A DNA stretch of 64,000 nucleotides from Fodinibacter sp963811825 (lineage in GTDB: Bacteria; Actinomycetota; Actinomycetes; Actinomycetales; Dermatophilaceae): the NCBI GenBank assembly GCA_963811825.1, contig CAWESS010000018.1, positions 1 through 64,000 on the forward strand, given 5' to 3'. A program made the translations under genes and the position numbers. Shown here piece after piece: positions 26,070-35,481 of this stretch. The stretch's first letter is position 1. Each line of letters opens with the position of its first letter. The notes below the pieces were generated by a model that was not told the origin of the DNA, made no database searches, and worked only from the letters and a program-made list of their open reading frames with translations.

Positions 26070-26750
26070 GTGGCACGCATCCTGATCGTCGAGGACGAGA
26101 CCCGCATCTCGGACTTCCTGGACCGTGGCCTGCGCGCGGCCGGGTACACGACCTCCGTCGCCTCCGACGGCGAGAGCGGCCTGCACCTCGCGCTCGCCGG
26201 GGACGTCGACCTCGTCGTGCTCGACCTCGGTCTTCCCGACCGTGACGGGCTCGACGTCCTGCGCGACCTGCGGGGGAGTGGGAGCGACGTGCCGGTCATC
26301 GTGCTCACCGCCCGGGGCGGCGTTCACGACACCGTGGCCGGGCTGACCACCGGCGCGACCGACTACGTCGTCAAGCCCTTCCACTTCGCCGAGCTCGAGG
26401 CGCGGGTGGCGCTGCGCCTGGCCGAGTCACGGCGACCGGGGAGCGGCTCGGTCCGTGCAGACGAGACCCGGCTGTCCGCCGGTGACGTCGAGCTCGACCT
26501 CCTCGAGCGGCGCCTCACCGTCGCGGGGACCGCGCACGACCTCACCGAGCGCGAGTTCCAGCTCCTGGAGACCCTCATGCGGCATCCCGGACAGGTGCTG
26601 TCGCGCGAGCAGCTGCTCGACCTCGTGTGGGGCTTCGACTTCGCCCCCGGTTCCAATGTCGTGGACGTCTACATCGCCCAGCTGCGCACCAAGGTCGGAC
26701 GCGACCGGATCGAGACGGTGCGCGGCGCGGGCTATCGCTTCCGTCGCTGA
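26070..26750 (+). CDS. OmpR-family response regulator
   Basis: 226 residues. The receiver domain (ILIVEDETRISDFLDRGL, VVLDLGLPDRDGLDVL with the phospho-accepting Asp, VIVLTARG, DYVVKPFHFAEL with the conserved Lys) is followed by a winged-helix DNA-binding domain (LTEREFQLLETLMRHPGQVLSREQLLDLVWG, NVVDVYIAQLRTKV, VRGAGYRFRR). GTG 26070 follows the kinase stop by four bases. It should be phosphorylated by the neighbouring kinase and probably binds the palindrome at 23948. Confidence 0.93.
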   Translation: MARILIVEDETRISDFLDRGLRAAGYTTSVASDGESGLHLALAGDVDLVVLDLGLPDRDGLDVLRDLRGSGSDVPVIVLTARGGVHDTVAGLTTGATDYVVKPFHFAELEARVALRLAESRRPGSGSVRADETRLSAGDVELDLLERRLTVAGTAHDLTEREFQLLETLMRHPGQVLSREQLLDLVWGFDFAPGSNVVDVYIAQLRTKVGRDRIETVRGAGYRFRR

Positions 26751-26787
26751 CCGGCGCTCACGGCATCCGTCGGGCTAGCGTGTCCCC

Positions 26788-27186
26788 ATGTCCGAGCCCG
26801 TGGTCCCCGAGGTGGTCGAGGCCGTCGGGGTGTACGCCGCCGACGGCGGTGTCGTCGGTGAGCTCACGTACGTCGTCGGGCACCTGCTCGGTCGCACCGA
26901 GTGCTCGCTGTGCGACGTCACGCACGGGCCGCTGCGCCGCAAGCGAGCGTGGGACGACATGGTCGCCGACCTGCCCGTGCCGGTGCGCCTCGTGCACCGC
27001 AACGAGACGACGGCTGCCGAGCGAGCGGCCTGCGAGGTCAGCGGCCTGCCCGTCGTGCTCGGCGTGCGGCCCGACGGCACCCACACCACCCTGCTCGAAC
27101 CCGCGGCCCTGAAGACCCTCGACGGGTCGGTCTCCGGCTTCGACGCGGCACTGCGCTCGGCACTCGCGCCCCGGGTCGCGCCATGA
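26788..27186 (+). CDS. conserved hypothetical protein with CSLCDVTHG motif
   Basis: 132 residues, no signal peptide. The most conserved-looking stretch is GRTECSLCDVTHGPLRRKRAWDDM (read here in parts: ECSLCDVTHG then RKRAWDDM), with two cysteines three residues apart and a histidine that could bind metal or act as a redox pair. The rest has a mixed alpha/beta pattern ending in LDGSVSGFDAALRSAL. I recognise this as a recurrent actinobacterial hypothetical but know no function. TAGCGT (26776-26781) puts the transcription start exactly at ATG 26788. The stop overlaps the next start (ATGA). Confidence 0.75.
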   Translation: MSEPVVPEVVEAVGVYAADGGVVGELTYVVGHLLGRTECSLCDVTHGPLRRKRAWDDMVADLPVPVRLVHRNETTAAERAACEVSGLPVVLGVRPDGTHTTLLEPAALKTLDGSVSGFDAALRSALAPRVAP

Positions 27187-27681
27187 GGCACCCGCAGCCG
27201 CTGCCGGTCGGGCCCGGGCCAGGAGTCCGTCTGGGACTACCCGCGTCCGCCCCGGGTCGAGGCGAGCGCCGAGAGGGTTCGGGTGTGGCTCGGTGGCCTG
27301 CTCGTCGCCGACACCTCAGCGTCCCTGCGCGTGCTCGAGACGAGCCACCCGCCGACCTACTACCTGCCCGAGGGCGCGTTCGTCGCCGGAGTGCTGCGCC
27401 CCGCCGAGGGTTCCTCCTGGTGCGAGTTCAAAGGGGTTGCCGCCTACCTCGACGTCGTCGGCGGGGATGCCGTCGCGCCGCGCGCCGCGTGGACCTACCC
27501 CCGCCCGAGCCCCGGCTTCGAACCCCTCGTCGGCCACGTCGCCCTGATGCCGGGCGCGATGGACCGCTGCACCGTCGACGACGAGGTGGTGATCCCGCAG
27601 TCGGGCGGCTTCTACGGGGGCTGGATCACCTCACGGGTGGTCGGGCCCTTCAAGGGAGAGCCCGGCACCCGCGGCTGGTGA
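27183..27681 (+). pseudogene. DUF427 domain protein, one-base frameshift
   Basis: Joining ATG 27183 (MRHPQPLPVGPG) to the second frame (QESVWDYPRPPRVEASAERV onward) across one extra base near 27212-27222 gives about 165 residues of a DUF427 protein: TSHPPTYYLPEGAF, SSWCEFKGVAAYLDV, AAWTYPRPSPGF and a C-terminal FYGGWITSRVVGPFKG. DUF427 proteins are small beta-barrel proteins of unknown function, widespread in Actinobacteria. The start overlaps the stop of the previous gene. The indel lies in a GGGCCCGGGCC run and is probably an error. Confidence 0.8.
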
Positions 27682-27687
27682 CCCGGC

Positions 27688-28320
27688 TCAGCTGTCGCTG
27701 AGCGGGTTCTCCTTCGTGGCGAGCTCGTTGCGGGCCCGCTCGGAGGCCGCGGAGATCTCGTCGGGGGTGCGCTGCGACGAGCCGCCGTCCCAGACGAGGT
27801 CGTCGTGCTCGGGCATCCGCCAGCGTGCCGTGGTGACGCCGGCGCCCCTGGCCCGCTCGATCGCCTCGCGGATGCAGGTCTCGGCGTCCTCGCGGCCGGC
27901 CCAGTGGGCGCCCTCGACGGACTTGCCCGGCTCGAGGTCCTTGTAGGTCTCGAAGAAGTGCTGGATCTCGAGGCGGTCGAAGGAGCTGATGTCCTCGATC
28001 TCGCGGATGTGGTTCTTGCGCGGGTCGCCCGCGGGGATGCACAGGATCTTGTCGTCGCCACCGGCCTCGTCGCGCATGCGGAACATGCCGATCGGGCGGG
28101 CCCGCACGAGGCAACCGGGGAACGTCGGCTCGTCGAGCAGCACGAGCGCGTCGAGCGGGTCGCCGTCCTCGCCGAGGGAGTCCTCGACATATCCGTAGTC
28201 CGACGGGTAGGCCATGGCGGTGAACAGCATCCGGTCCAGGCGGATGCGACCCGACTCGTGGTCGACCTCGTACTTGTTGCGGTGCCCCTTGGGGATCTCG
28301 ATGGTGACGTCGAACTCCAC
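27688..28320 (-). CDS. ppa: inorganic pyrophosphatase (family I, soluble)
   Basis: 210 residues. It hydrolyses pyrophosphate to drive biosynthesis. Family I marks are IEIPKGHRNKYEVDHE, YPSDYGYVEDSLGEDGDPLDALVLL with the metal-binding Asp residues, and RMRDEAGGDDKILCIPAGDPR. The core matches the usual length of about 165; about 40 extra C-terminal residues (GGSSQRTPDEISAASERARN onward) are charged and probably disordered. GTG 28320 has an AAGGAGAG Shine-Dalgarno. It is divergent from dacB, an arrangement shared with M. tuberculosis Rv3628/Rv3627c. Confidence 0.95.
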   Translation of the reverse strand: MEFDVTIEIPKGHRNKYEVDHESGRIRLDRMLFTAMAYPSDYGYVEDSLGEDGDPLDALVLLDEPTFPGCLVRARPIGMFRMRDEAGGDDKILCIPAGDPRKNHIREIEDISSFDRLEIQHFFETYKDLEPGKSVEGAHWAGREDAETCIREAIERARGAGVTTARWRMPEHDDLVWDGGSSQRTPDEISAASERARNELATKENPLSDS

Positions 28321-28420
28321 GACGGGCTCTCCTTGCGTCAGGTGCGGGTGGGCTGTGGTGGTGACCTAGGCTCGTTGCACAGTGTGGCGCATCCGCACGG
28401 TAAGGGCGAAGGGAGCCGGA

Positions 28421-29869
28421 GTGAGACGAGTCATGCTCGCCTCGCTCGCGCTCCTCATCGCCGCCACGGGGTATGCCGCAGCCGACGTCATGGACGTGGC
28501 TCCCGGCATCCTCACGCTCGACCGCCCGGTCGTCGTGCCCACCCCCACGGTGTCCGGCACCCCGGCGCCCGTGCTCCTGCCCGAGCCGGCCGCCTCGGTC
28601 GACCCGCTCCTCACCGACACGGGCGCCGCGGCCCCGATCCCCACCAGCGAGGGGCTCGCAGCGGCTCTCGGCGCCGCCTCGAAGGACCCCGCCCTCGACG
28701 GCGGCATCGGGGTGAGCGTTCGCGACGCCATCACCGGCGAAGAGCTGTGGGCGCTCGACGCGGACCGGCCCCGCGTGCCGGCATCCACCGCGAAGCTGCT
28801 CGCGGCGCTGGCCGTCGTCGACGGCGTCGACCTCGGTGCCACCATGGCGACCCGCGTCGTCGCGCCGGAGGGCTCCACCGACCTGGTGCTCGTCGTCGGC
28901 GGTGACACCCTGCTCGCCCCCGGCAAGGGCGACCCGGATGCCGTCGCGGGCCGCGCCGGGTTGGCCGACCTCGCGTCCCAGGTCGCCGATGCGCTCGAGC
29001 CCACCGGTGCCACGAAGGTCAGCCTGCGCCTGGACCTCAGCTGGGCGCCCGGCCCGCGGTACCCAGCGGCGTGGAACCCCGACGACGTGCGCGACGGTTT
29101 CACCCAGGCGGTCGTCATGACCGGGCTCGCGACCCAGCTGCCGGTGGCCGGCCGCCCGTCACCGCAGCAGCCGGAGCGCGAGGTGGCCACGGCGTTCGTG
29201 AAGGCCCTGGCCAAGAACGGCGTCACCGCGACGCTGAAGCCGGTGGCCTCGTGGAACGACCCGGCACCAGCGGGGGCCAGCGAGCTCGGGAGCGTGGAGT
29301 CGGCCACCTACGCCGAGGTGCTCGACCTCGCGCTCGACCGCAGCGAGAACGCCCTGACCGAGAACCTCGTGCGCCAGGCTGCCGCCACGGCAGGTCGCAG
29401 CACGACCGAGGACGGCGACAACGCGGCGTACATCGTCGAGCGGCTCACCGCCCACGGGGTGTCCACCGACGGGCTCGTCCTCAAGGACGCGAGTGGCCTG
29501 AGCCCCGGGCAGGCCGCGAGTGCCACCACCCTCTCCGACGTGCTGCGGCTCGTCGCCACCGACACCCCGGACATGGTCCCCGGTCTGCGCGACGTGTTCT
29601 CCGGGCTGCCCGTCGGTGGGCTGTCGGGCACGATGCGCAAACGGTTCACCTCCGACGCGACCGAGGACGTCGCCGGCGTGCCGCGGGCCAAGACCGGGAC
29701 CCTGCGCGCCGGATCGGCGCTCGCGGGGACGACCGTGACCGCTGACGGCCGCCCGGTGACCTTCGCCGTGCTCGTCGACGAGTTCCCCGAGGACTTCGGG
29801 GGAACGCAGCGTGCCCGGGCCGCGTTGGACCGGATCGTGGCCGCCCTGACCAGGTGCGGCTGCCGCTGA
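28421..29869 (+). CDS. dacB: D-alanyl-D-alanine carboxypeptidase/endopeptidase (PBP4 type)
   Basis: 482 residues. An N-terminal membrane helix (VMLASLALLIAATGYAAA) anchors or exports the protein; a Pro/Val-rich linker follows. The penicillin-binding domain has SxxK as STAK near residue 122, SxN as SEN (SENALTENLVRQ) and KTG in RAKTGTLRAGSALAG. The long insert between SxxK and SxN is typical of class C (PBP4/DacB), which trims peptidoglycan stem peptides. GTG 28421 is preceded by AAGGGAG five bases upstream and is preferred to the upstream GTG 28382. It starts the run dacB, metalloprotease, tilS, hpt. Confidence 0.93.
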   Translation: MRRVMLASLALLIAATGYAAADVMDVAPGILTLDRPVVVPTPTVSGTPAPVLLPEPAASVDPLLTDTGAAAPIPTSEGLAAALGAASKDPALDGGIGVSVRDAITGEELWALDADRPRVPASTAKLLAALAVVDGVDLGATMATRVVAPEGSTDLVLVVGGDTLLAPGKGDPDAVAGRAGLADLASQVADALEPTGATKVSLRLDLSWAPGPRYPAAWNPDDVRDGFTQAVVMTGLATQLPVAGRPSPQQPEREVATAFVKALAKNGVTATLKPVASWNDPAPAGASELGSVESATYAEVLDLALDRSENALTENLVRQAAATAGRSTTEDGDNAAYIVERLTAHGVSTDGLVLKDASGLSPGQAASATTLSDVLRLVATDTPDMVPGLRDVFSGLPVGGLSGTMRKRFTSDATEDVAGVPRAKTGTLRAGSALAGTTVTADGRPVTFAVLVDEFPEDFGGTQRARAALDRIVAALTRCGCR

Positions 29870-29896
29870 GGCGGCACGAGGAGAGGCTGGGCCCAC

Positions 29897-30943
29897 GTGG
29901 GATACGTCGACTGGGAGTTCGCGAAGGCGACCGGACGCAGGCTGGTGCCGGCTGGCCCCGCCGTGACGCGCGACGAGGCCCTGGCCGAGGTGACCGCGAT
30001 CCGGGGCGCCGCGCGTGCCGCTCGCGGGCCGGTGGCCGAGACCGCGCAGCTGCAGACCCCCGACGACGCCCCCGACGCGCTGGTCGTGGACCGGGCGACC
30101 TGGATCGGGGTCAACGCCGACTCGATGAGCGCCATGCTCGACCCCACCTTCGACGAGATCCTCGCCAAGCGCGGTGGGACCGACACCCCCAACGCCACCG
30201 TGGCCGCCGTCGGGGCCAAGGTCACCGGCGCCGAGGCGGGCGCCCTGCTCGCCTTCATGGCCAACAAGGTGCTCGGCCAGTACGACCTGGCTCCCGGGGG
30301 CACCCCGGCCCTGCTGCTCGTCGCCCCGAACATCATCGCCGTGGGTGACGAGCTCGGGGTCGACCGGGCCGACTTCCGCTCGTGGGTCTGCATGCACGAG
30401 GAGACCCACCGCGTGCAGTTCACGGCCAACCCGTGGCTGCGCGAGCACCTCGTCACCCAGGCGCGCGAGCTCGCCGTCGACCTCGCCCCGGACTCCGAGC
30501 GGCTCGGCGAGCTCACCGAGCTGCTGACCCAGCGCCTGCCCGAGGTCTTCCGTGAGGGCAGCGCCGGCATCACCGGGCTCTTCACGACGCCCGAGCAGCG
30601 GGAGAGGCTGGCCGACCTCACGGCGGTCATGTCCCTCCTCGAGGGGCACGCCGACGTCGTCATGGACGACGTGGGCCCGGCGCACATCCCCACTGTCGCG
30701 CACATCCGGGCCCGGTTCAGCGCTCGCCGCAAGGGCGCCGGCGCCCCGGACCGGATGCTGCGCAGGCTGCTCGGCCTCGAGGCGAAGCTGCGCCAGTACC
30801 GGGACGGGGCCGTGTTCGTCCGCGGGGTGCAGGACACCGTCGGCGTCGAGGGGTTCAACGCGGTCTGGACCTCCCCCGAGACCCTTCCCCTCGCCCGGGA
30901 GATCGAGGATCCGCAGGCCTGGGTCCGCCGCGTCCACGGCTGA
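29897..30943 (+). CDS. zinc-dependent metalloprotease-like protein (DUF2342 family)
   Basis: 348 residues, no signal peptide. The zinc site is HEETHRVQF at residues 167-175 (HExxH), with EGHADVVMDDVG further on as the probable third ligand region. This belongs to the DUF2342 family, sometimes labelled F420-biosynthesis-associated, conserved between dacB and tilS across Actinobacteria (Rv3626c). Substrate and function are unknown. GTG 29897 has AGGAG upstream, and tilS follows with a one-base gap, so it is cotranscribed. Confidence 0.88.
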   Translation: MGYVDWEFAKATGRRLVPAGPAVTRDEALAEVTAIRGAARAARGPVAETAQLQTPDDAPDALVVDRATWIGVNADSMSAMLDPTFDEILAKRGGTDTPNATVAAVGAKVTGAEAGALLAFMANKVLGQYDLAPGGTPALLLVAPNIIAVGDELGVDRADFRSWVCMHEETHRVQFTANPWLREHLVTQARELAVDLAPDSERLGELTELLTQRLPEVFREGSAGITGLFTTPEQRERLADLTAVMSLLEGHADVVMDDVGPAHIPTVAHIRARFSARRKGAGAPDRMLRRLLGLEAKLRQYRDGAVFVRGVQDTVGVEGFNAVWTSPETLPLAREIEDPQAWVRRVHG

Positions 30944-30944
30944 G

Positions 30945-31976
30945 ATGACCAAGCCCTGGGGACGGCCGGATGCCGCGACGGCTGCGGTGCGCCGTGCCGT
31001 GCGGGCCGTCCTGCGCGACCTCCCGGCCGCCGCTGACGGGCCGGGCACCACGTCGGATGCCGTGGCGCGCCCCCTCGTGCTCGTCGCCTGCAGCGGTGGT
31101 GCCGACTCGCTCGCCCTGGCGGCGGCGACGGCGTTCGAGGCGCGGGCGGCGGGCATCCGGGCGGGTGCGGTCGTCGTCGACCACGGGCTCCAGCGGGGGT
31201 CCGCCGACGTGGCCGCCCGGGCGGCCGAGACCCTGCGGTCGATGTCGCTCGACCCGGTCGACGTGCTGCCGGTGCAGGTCGTGGGCGAGGGGGAGGGCCT
31301 CGAGGCGGCCGCCCGGGAGGCCCGCTACCGCGCCCTCGACGCCGCGGCCGACCTCCACGGGGCCACGCTGGTCCTGCTCGGGCACACGCTCGACGACCAG
31401 GCGGAGCAGGTGCTGCTCGGTCTCGCCCGCGGCGCAGGGGCCCGCTCGCTCTCCGGGATGCCGTCCGAGCGCGGCCGCTACCGCCGACCGCTGCTCGGGG
31501 TCACCAGGGCGCAGTGCCGGGCCTCGGCCACCGCGGAAGGGCTGACGTGGTGGGACGACCCGATGAACGACGACCCTGCCTTCGCGAGGGTGCGGGCCAG
31601 GCGGGCCGTGGCCGACCTCGAGCGCGACCTCGGACCGGGGGTGGCGGCGGCGCTGGCGCGCACGGCATCCCAGCTGCGTGTCGACGCCGACCACCTCGAT
31701 GCGGCAGCCGACGCCGAGGTGATGCGGCTGGGACCGCAGCCGTGGGCTGTCGAGGCGCTGGCCGGCATCCCCGATGCGGTGCGTTCCCGGGTGTGGCGCC
31801 GCCTGATCGTCGCGGCGGGCGCACCGGCTGGGCAGGTGTCCACGCGCCACGTGGAGGCGTGTGACGCGCTGCTCACGGGATGGCACGGGCAGGGGCCGAT
31901 CCACGTGCCGGGTGACCTCCGGGTCAAGCGATCCGCGTCACGGGTCTCCATGGGCCCTCCGCCTCTGGTTGAGTAG
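30945..31976 (+). CDS. tilS: tRNA(Ile)-lysidine synthase
   Basis: 343 residues. It modifies C34 of the CAU anticodon of tRNA-Ile2 to lysidine using ATP and lysine. The PP-loop is VACSGGADSLAL (near residues 47-58), and GHTLDDQAEQVLLGLARGAG and PLLGVTRAQCR are further family marks. The C-terminal part is short, as in other Actinobacteria. ATG 30945 starts one base after the metalloprotease stop. hpt follows 38 bases downstream. Confidence 0.94.
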   Translation: MTKPWGRPDAATAAVRRAVRAVLRDLPAAADGPGTTSDAVARPLVLVACSGGADSLALAAATAFEARAAGIRAGAVVVDHGLQRGSADVAARAAETLRSMSLDPVDVLPVQVVGEGEGLEAAAREARYRALDAAADLHGATLVLLGHTLDDQAEQVLLGLARGAGARSLSGMPSERGRYRRPLLGVTRAQCRASATAEGLTWWDDPMNDDPAFARVRARRAVADLERDLGPGVAAALARTASQLRVDADHLDAAADAEVMRLGPQPWAVEALAGIPDAVRSRVWRRLIVAAGAPAGQVSTRHVEACDALLTGWHGQGPIHVPGDLRVKRSASRVSMGPPPLVE

Positions 31977-32014
31977 CACCACCGACGCACCGCCCCACCA
32001 CACCAGGAGCAGCA

Positions 32015-32566
32015 GTGGACGCCGCCCACATGGGAGCCGATCTCGAACGAGTGCTCATCACCGAGGAGGAGATCCACGCCAAGCTCGACGAGCTGGCCGC
32101 GATGATCGCGCGGGAGTACGACGGCAAGGACCTCCTGCTCGTGGGTGTGCTCAAGGGGGCCGTGATGGTCATGGCCGACCTCATGCGTGCCCTGCCGATG
32201 ACCGCCCCGGTCGACTGGATGGCGGTGTCCTCCTACGGGTCGGGCACCAAGAGCAGCGGTGTCGTGCGCATCCTCAAGGACCTCGACACCGACATCACCG
32301 GGCGCCACGTCCTCATCGTCGAGGACATCATCGACTCGGGGCTGACGTTGTCGTGGATCAAGGCCAACCTCGAGTCCCGCAGCCCCGCCTCGGTCGAGAT
32401 CTGCACGCTCCTGCGCAAGCCCGACGCCGCCAAGGTCGAGGTCGAGGTCAGGTGGGTGGGCTTCGACATCCCGAACGAGTTCGTCGTCGGCTACGGCCTG
32501 GACTACGACGACGCCTACCGGGGGCTGCGCGACGTCGGCACCCTGGCCCCGCACGTCTACAGCTGA
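32015..32566 (+). CDS. hpt: hypoxanthine phosphoribosyltransferase
   Basis: 183 residues. It converts hypoxanthine and guanine to IMP and GMP with PRPP. The PRPP-binding motif is VLIVEDIIDSGLTL, the pyrophosphate loop is LLVGVLKGAVMVMADL, and the base-binding end is WVGFDIPNEFVVGYGLDYDDAYR. GTG 32015 is taken as start; ATG 32030 is a possible alternative. tilS-hpt-ftsH is a widely conserved order. After hpt, the 225 bases to ftsH hold a small hairpin (ATCGACC at 32603-32609 with GGTCGAT at 32614-32620) and a TAGCGT -10-like box near 32704. Confidence 0.95.
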   Translation: MDAAHMGADLERVLITEEEIHAKLDELAAMIAREYDGKDLLLVGVLKGAVMVMADLMRALPMTAPVDWMAVSSYGSGTKSSGVVRILKDLDTDITGRHVLIVEDIIDSGLTLSWIKANLESRSPASVEICTLLRKPDAAKVEVEVRWVGFDIPNEFVVGYGLDYDDAYRGLRDVGTLAPHVYS

Positions 32567-32791
32567 CCTGACCAGCGGCCCTCGGGCCACCGTCGTCCCC
32601 ACATCGACCGACAGGTCGATCCGGGGGCGTCCGCTCGTCGCCTGCCGGGTGTCGTCGAACCCGCGGCCCTGATCGGAACACGACGGGAACCGAGCACGTT
32701 GCTAGCGTGTACCCATCTCTGCCCGGCGTGACCTCCGGGCGGCCGCAAGACCCCACGAGCAGGAGGACCGGAGCGCGAGCTCCGCACCCAC

Positions 32792-34894
32792 ATGGACTTC
32801 AAGCGCATTTTCAAGGCCCCGCTGTTCTGGGTCCTCGCCGTCGTCGTGGTGATGCTGACGGTGTTCTCCTTCGACGGGGACGGCGGCTACACGACGATCA
32901 CCACGTCGCAGGCCGAGAAGCTCATCACGGACAAGAAGGTCGACAAGGCCGAGATGACGACGGAGAACGTCCTCACCCTCGACCTCAGGGACGGCCAGAC
33001 CTTCAGCGACGAGGCGAACAACGTCAGCGGGGCCACGAAGGTCCGCGCCGAGTTCGTCGATGCTCGCGCCGAGCAGCTCGTCGACTCGCTGCGCACGAAC
33101 CTGCCCAACGGGTACAACGACAAGGTCGAGAGCACCAGCGCGTTCTGGACGATCTTCATCAGCTTCTTCCCCGTGCTGCTCCTCGTCGGCCTCTTCTGGT
33201 TCCTCATGAGCCAGGCGCAGGGTGGCGGCTCGCGGGTCATGCAGTTCGGCAAGTCCAAGGCCAAGCTCGCCACGAAGGACACCCCGAAGGTCACCTTCGC
33301 GGACGTCGCCGGCGCCGAGGAGGCCGTGGAGGAGCTGCACGAGATCAAGGAGTTCCTCGCCGAGCCGGCGAAGTTCCTCGCCGTGGGTGCCAAGATCCCC
33401 AAGGGCGTGCTGCTCTACGGCCCTCCCGGAACGGGCAAGACCCTGCTCGCGCGGGCCGTCGCCGGTGAGGCCGGGGTGCCGTTCTACTCGATCTCCGGCT
33501 CGGACTTCGTCGAGATGTTCGTCGGTGTCGGCGCCTCCCGCGTGCGTGACCTCTTCGAGCAGGCCAAGGCCAACGCCCCCGCCATCGTCTTCGTCGACGA
33601 GATCGACGCCGTCGGTCGCCACCGTGGTGCCGGCCTCGGCGGCGGGCACGACGAGCGCGAGCAGACCCTCAACCAGCTGCTCGTCGAGATGGACGGCTTC
33701 GACGTCAAGACCAACGTCATCCTCATCGCCGCGACCAACCGCCCGGACATCCTCGACCCGGCCCTGCTGCGCCCGGGCCGTTTCGACCGGCAGATCGCCG
33801 TCGAGGCCCCCGACATGATCGGGCGCCACCGCATCCTCGAGGTGCACTCGCAGGGCAAGCCGATGGCGGCCGGGGTCGACCTGCTCGCCGTCGCCCGTCG
33901 CACGCCCGGGTTCACCGGTGCCGACCTCGCGAACGTGCTCAACGAGGCGGCGCTGCTCACTGCCCGCGGCGACAAGAAGCTCATCGACGACTTCGTGCTC
34001 GACGAGGCGATCGACCGGGTCATCGCCGGCCCGCAGAAGCGCACGCGCATCATGTCGGCCAAGGAGCGCAAGATCACGGCGTACCACGAGGGCGGGCACG
34101 CCCTCGTCGCGGCGGCGATGAACCACACGTCGCCGGTCACCAAGGTGACGATCCTGCCCCGCGGTCGCGCGCTCGGCTACACGATGGTGATGCCGACCGA
34201 CGACAAGTACTCCACGACCCGCAACGAGATCCTCGACCAGCTGGCGTACGCCCTCGGCGGTCGCGTCGCGGAGGAGATCATCTTCCACGACCCGACCACG
34301 GGTGCCGCGAACGACATCGAGAAGGCCACGGCAATGGCCCGCAAGATGGTCACCGAGTACGGCATGAGCGAGCGGGTCGGGGCGATCAAGCTGGGCCAGA
34401 GCCAGGGCGAGGTCTTCCTGGGTCGCGACATGGGCCACCAGCGCGACTACTCCGAGCAGGTCGCCGCCGTCGTCGACGAGGAGGTCCGCAAGCTCGTCGA
34501 CGACGCGCACGACGAGGCGTGGCACGCCGTCAACGACAACCGCGACGTCCTCGACCGGCTCGTGCTCGACCTCCTCGAGAAGGAGACGCTCAACGCCGCC
34601 GAGCTCGCCGAGCTGTTCTCCGGCATCCGCAAGCGCCCGGTGCGCGACCTGTGGCTGTCCAGCGAGCACCGCACCCTCTCGGACCGTCCGCCGGTGATGA
34701 CCCCGGCCGAGCAGGCCGCGCTCAACGGGCACCACGGCTTTGGGGCGCCGCTGGGCGCGTCGGTGAACCCGGGCGACCCGAGCACGGAGGCGGAGATCGA
34801 CGCGGCCGCGCGTGCGGGTGCGCCGGCCGTCGTCGACGACACCCCGGTCACCCAGATCATCCAGGTGCCGGACGGTGGCCGTGTCGACCCCTGA
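32792..34894 (+). CDS. ftsH: ATP-dependent zinc metalloprotease FtsH
   Basis: 700 residues. A membrane-bound hexameric AAA+ protease that removes misfolded membrane and regulatory proteins. Two membrane helices (residues 10-26 and 118-139) flank an external domain of about 90 residues. The AAA module has Walker A GPPGTGKT at 210-217, Walker B IVFVDEID and the SRH segment TNRPDILDPALLRPGRFDRQ. The zinc site is HEGGH at 432-436. A C-terminal low-complexity tail follows the protease domain. The 3' end overlaps folE by 14 bases, so ftsH heads the folate operon. Confidence 0.97.
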   Translation: MDFKRIFKAPLFWVLAVVVVMLTVFSFDGDGGYTTITTSQAEKLITDKKVDKAEMTTENVLTLDLRDGQTFSDEANNVSGATKVRAEFVDARAEQLVDSLRTNLPNGYNDKVESTSAFWTIFISFFPVLLLVGLFWFLMSQAQGGGSRVMQFGKSKAKLATKDTPKVTFADVAGAEEAVEELHEIKEFLAEPAKFLAVGAKIPKGVLLYGPPGTGKTLLARAVAGEAGVPFYSISGSDFVEMFVGVGASRVRDLFEQAKANAPAIVFVDEIDAVGRHRGAGLGGGHDEREQTLNQLLVEMDGFDVKTNVILIAATNRPDILDPALLRPGRFDRQIAVEAPDMIGRHRILEVHSQGKPMAAGVDLLAVARRTPGFTGADLANVLNEAALLTARGDKKLIDDFVLDEAIDRVIAGPQKRTRIMSAKERKITAYHEGGHALVAAAMNHTSPVTKVTILPRGRALGYTMVMPTDDKYSTTRNEILDQLAYALGGRVAEEIIFHDPTTGAANDIEKATAMARKMVTEYGMSERVGAIKLGQSQGEVFLGRDMGHQRDYSEQVAAVVDEEVRKLVDDAHDEAWHAVNDNRDVLDRLVLDLLEKETLNAAELAELFSGIRKRPVRDLWLSSEHRTLSDRPPVMTPAEQAALNGHHGFGAPLGASVNPGDPSTEAEIDAAARAGAPAVVDDTPVTQIIQVPDGGRVDP

Positions 34895-35474
34895 TGGTGA
34901 CATCCGGGTCGACCTGGCCCGCGCCGAGGCGGCCGTGCGCGAGCTGCTCATCGCCATCGGGGAGGACCCTGACCGCGCAGGCTTGCGCGACACCCCCGGC
35001 CGCGTCGCCCGGGCGGCGCGCGAGCTCTACGCCGGGATCGGTCAGGACCCTGCCGACGTGTTGTCGACGACGTTCTCGATCGACCACGAAGAGCTCATCA
35101 TCGTGCGCGACATCCCGATGTACTCCACGTGCGAGCACCACCTGCTGCCCTTCCACGGGGTCGCGCACATCGGCTACATCCCGGCCGAGGACGGCAAGGT
35201 CACCGGGCTGAGCAAGCTCGGCCGGCTCGTGGAGGTGTTCGCTCGCCGCCCGCAGGTGCAGGAACAGATCACGACCCAGATCGCCGATGCACTCGTGGAG
35301 CACCTCGGCGCCCAGGGTGTCATCGTCGTCCTCGAGGCCGAGCACCTGTGCATGTCGATGCGTGGGGTGCAGAAGCCGGGCTCGCGCACCATCACCTCGG
35401 CCGTTCGCGGCCAGCTGCGCGATGCGGCCACCCGGTCCGAGGCGATGTCGCTGCTCCTCGGCGGCAAGCGGTGA
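34881..35474 (+). CDS. folE: GTP cyclohydrolase I
   Basis: 197 residues. It catalyses the first step of folate synthesis, GTP to dihydroneopterin triphosphate. Zinc-binding and active-site marks are MYSTCEHHLLPFHGVAHIGY and EHLCMSMRGVQKPGS (Cys/His/Cys). The C-terminal TRSEAMSLL is standard. GTG 34881 lies within the last codons of ftsH, implying translational coupling. It is followed by folP and the folB-folK fusion. Confidence 0.96.
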   Translation: MSTPDGDIRVDLARAEAAVRELLIAIGEDPDRAGLRDTPGRVARAARELYAGIGQDPADVLSTTFSIDHEELIIVRDIPMYSTCEHHLLPFHGVAHIGYIPAEDGKVTGLSKLGRLVEVFARRPQVQEQITTQIADALVEHLGAQGVIVVLEAEHLCMSMRGVQKPGSRTITSAVRGQLRDAATRSEAMSLLLGGKR

Positions 35475-35481
35475 CCGCCCG

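Noticed and set aside
29159..31156. 665-codon minus-strand frame opposite dacB and the metalloprotease
   Set aside because: It spans two conserved plus-strand genes and has shadow composition only.
32650..32710. GGGAAC with downstream CGTGT before ftsH as an ECF sigma promoter
   Set aside because: Spacing and -10 fit are only approximate, and a TAGCGT box explains the same place more simply.
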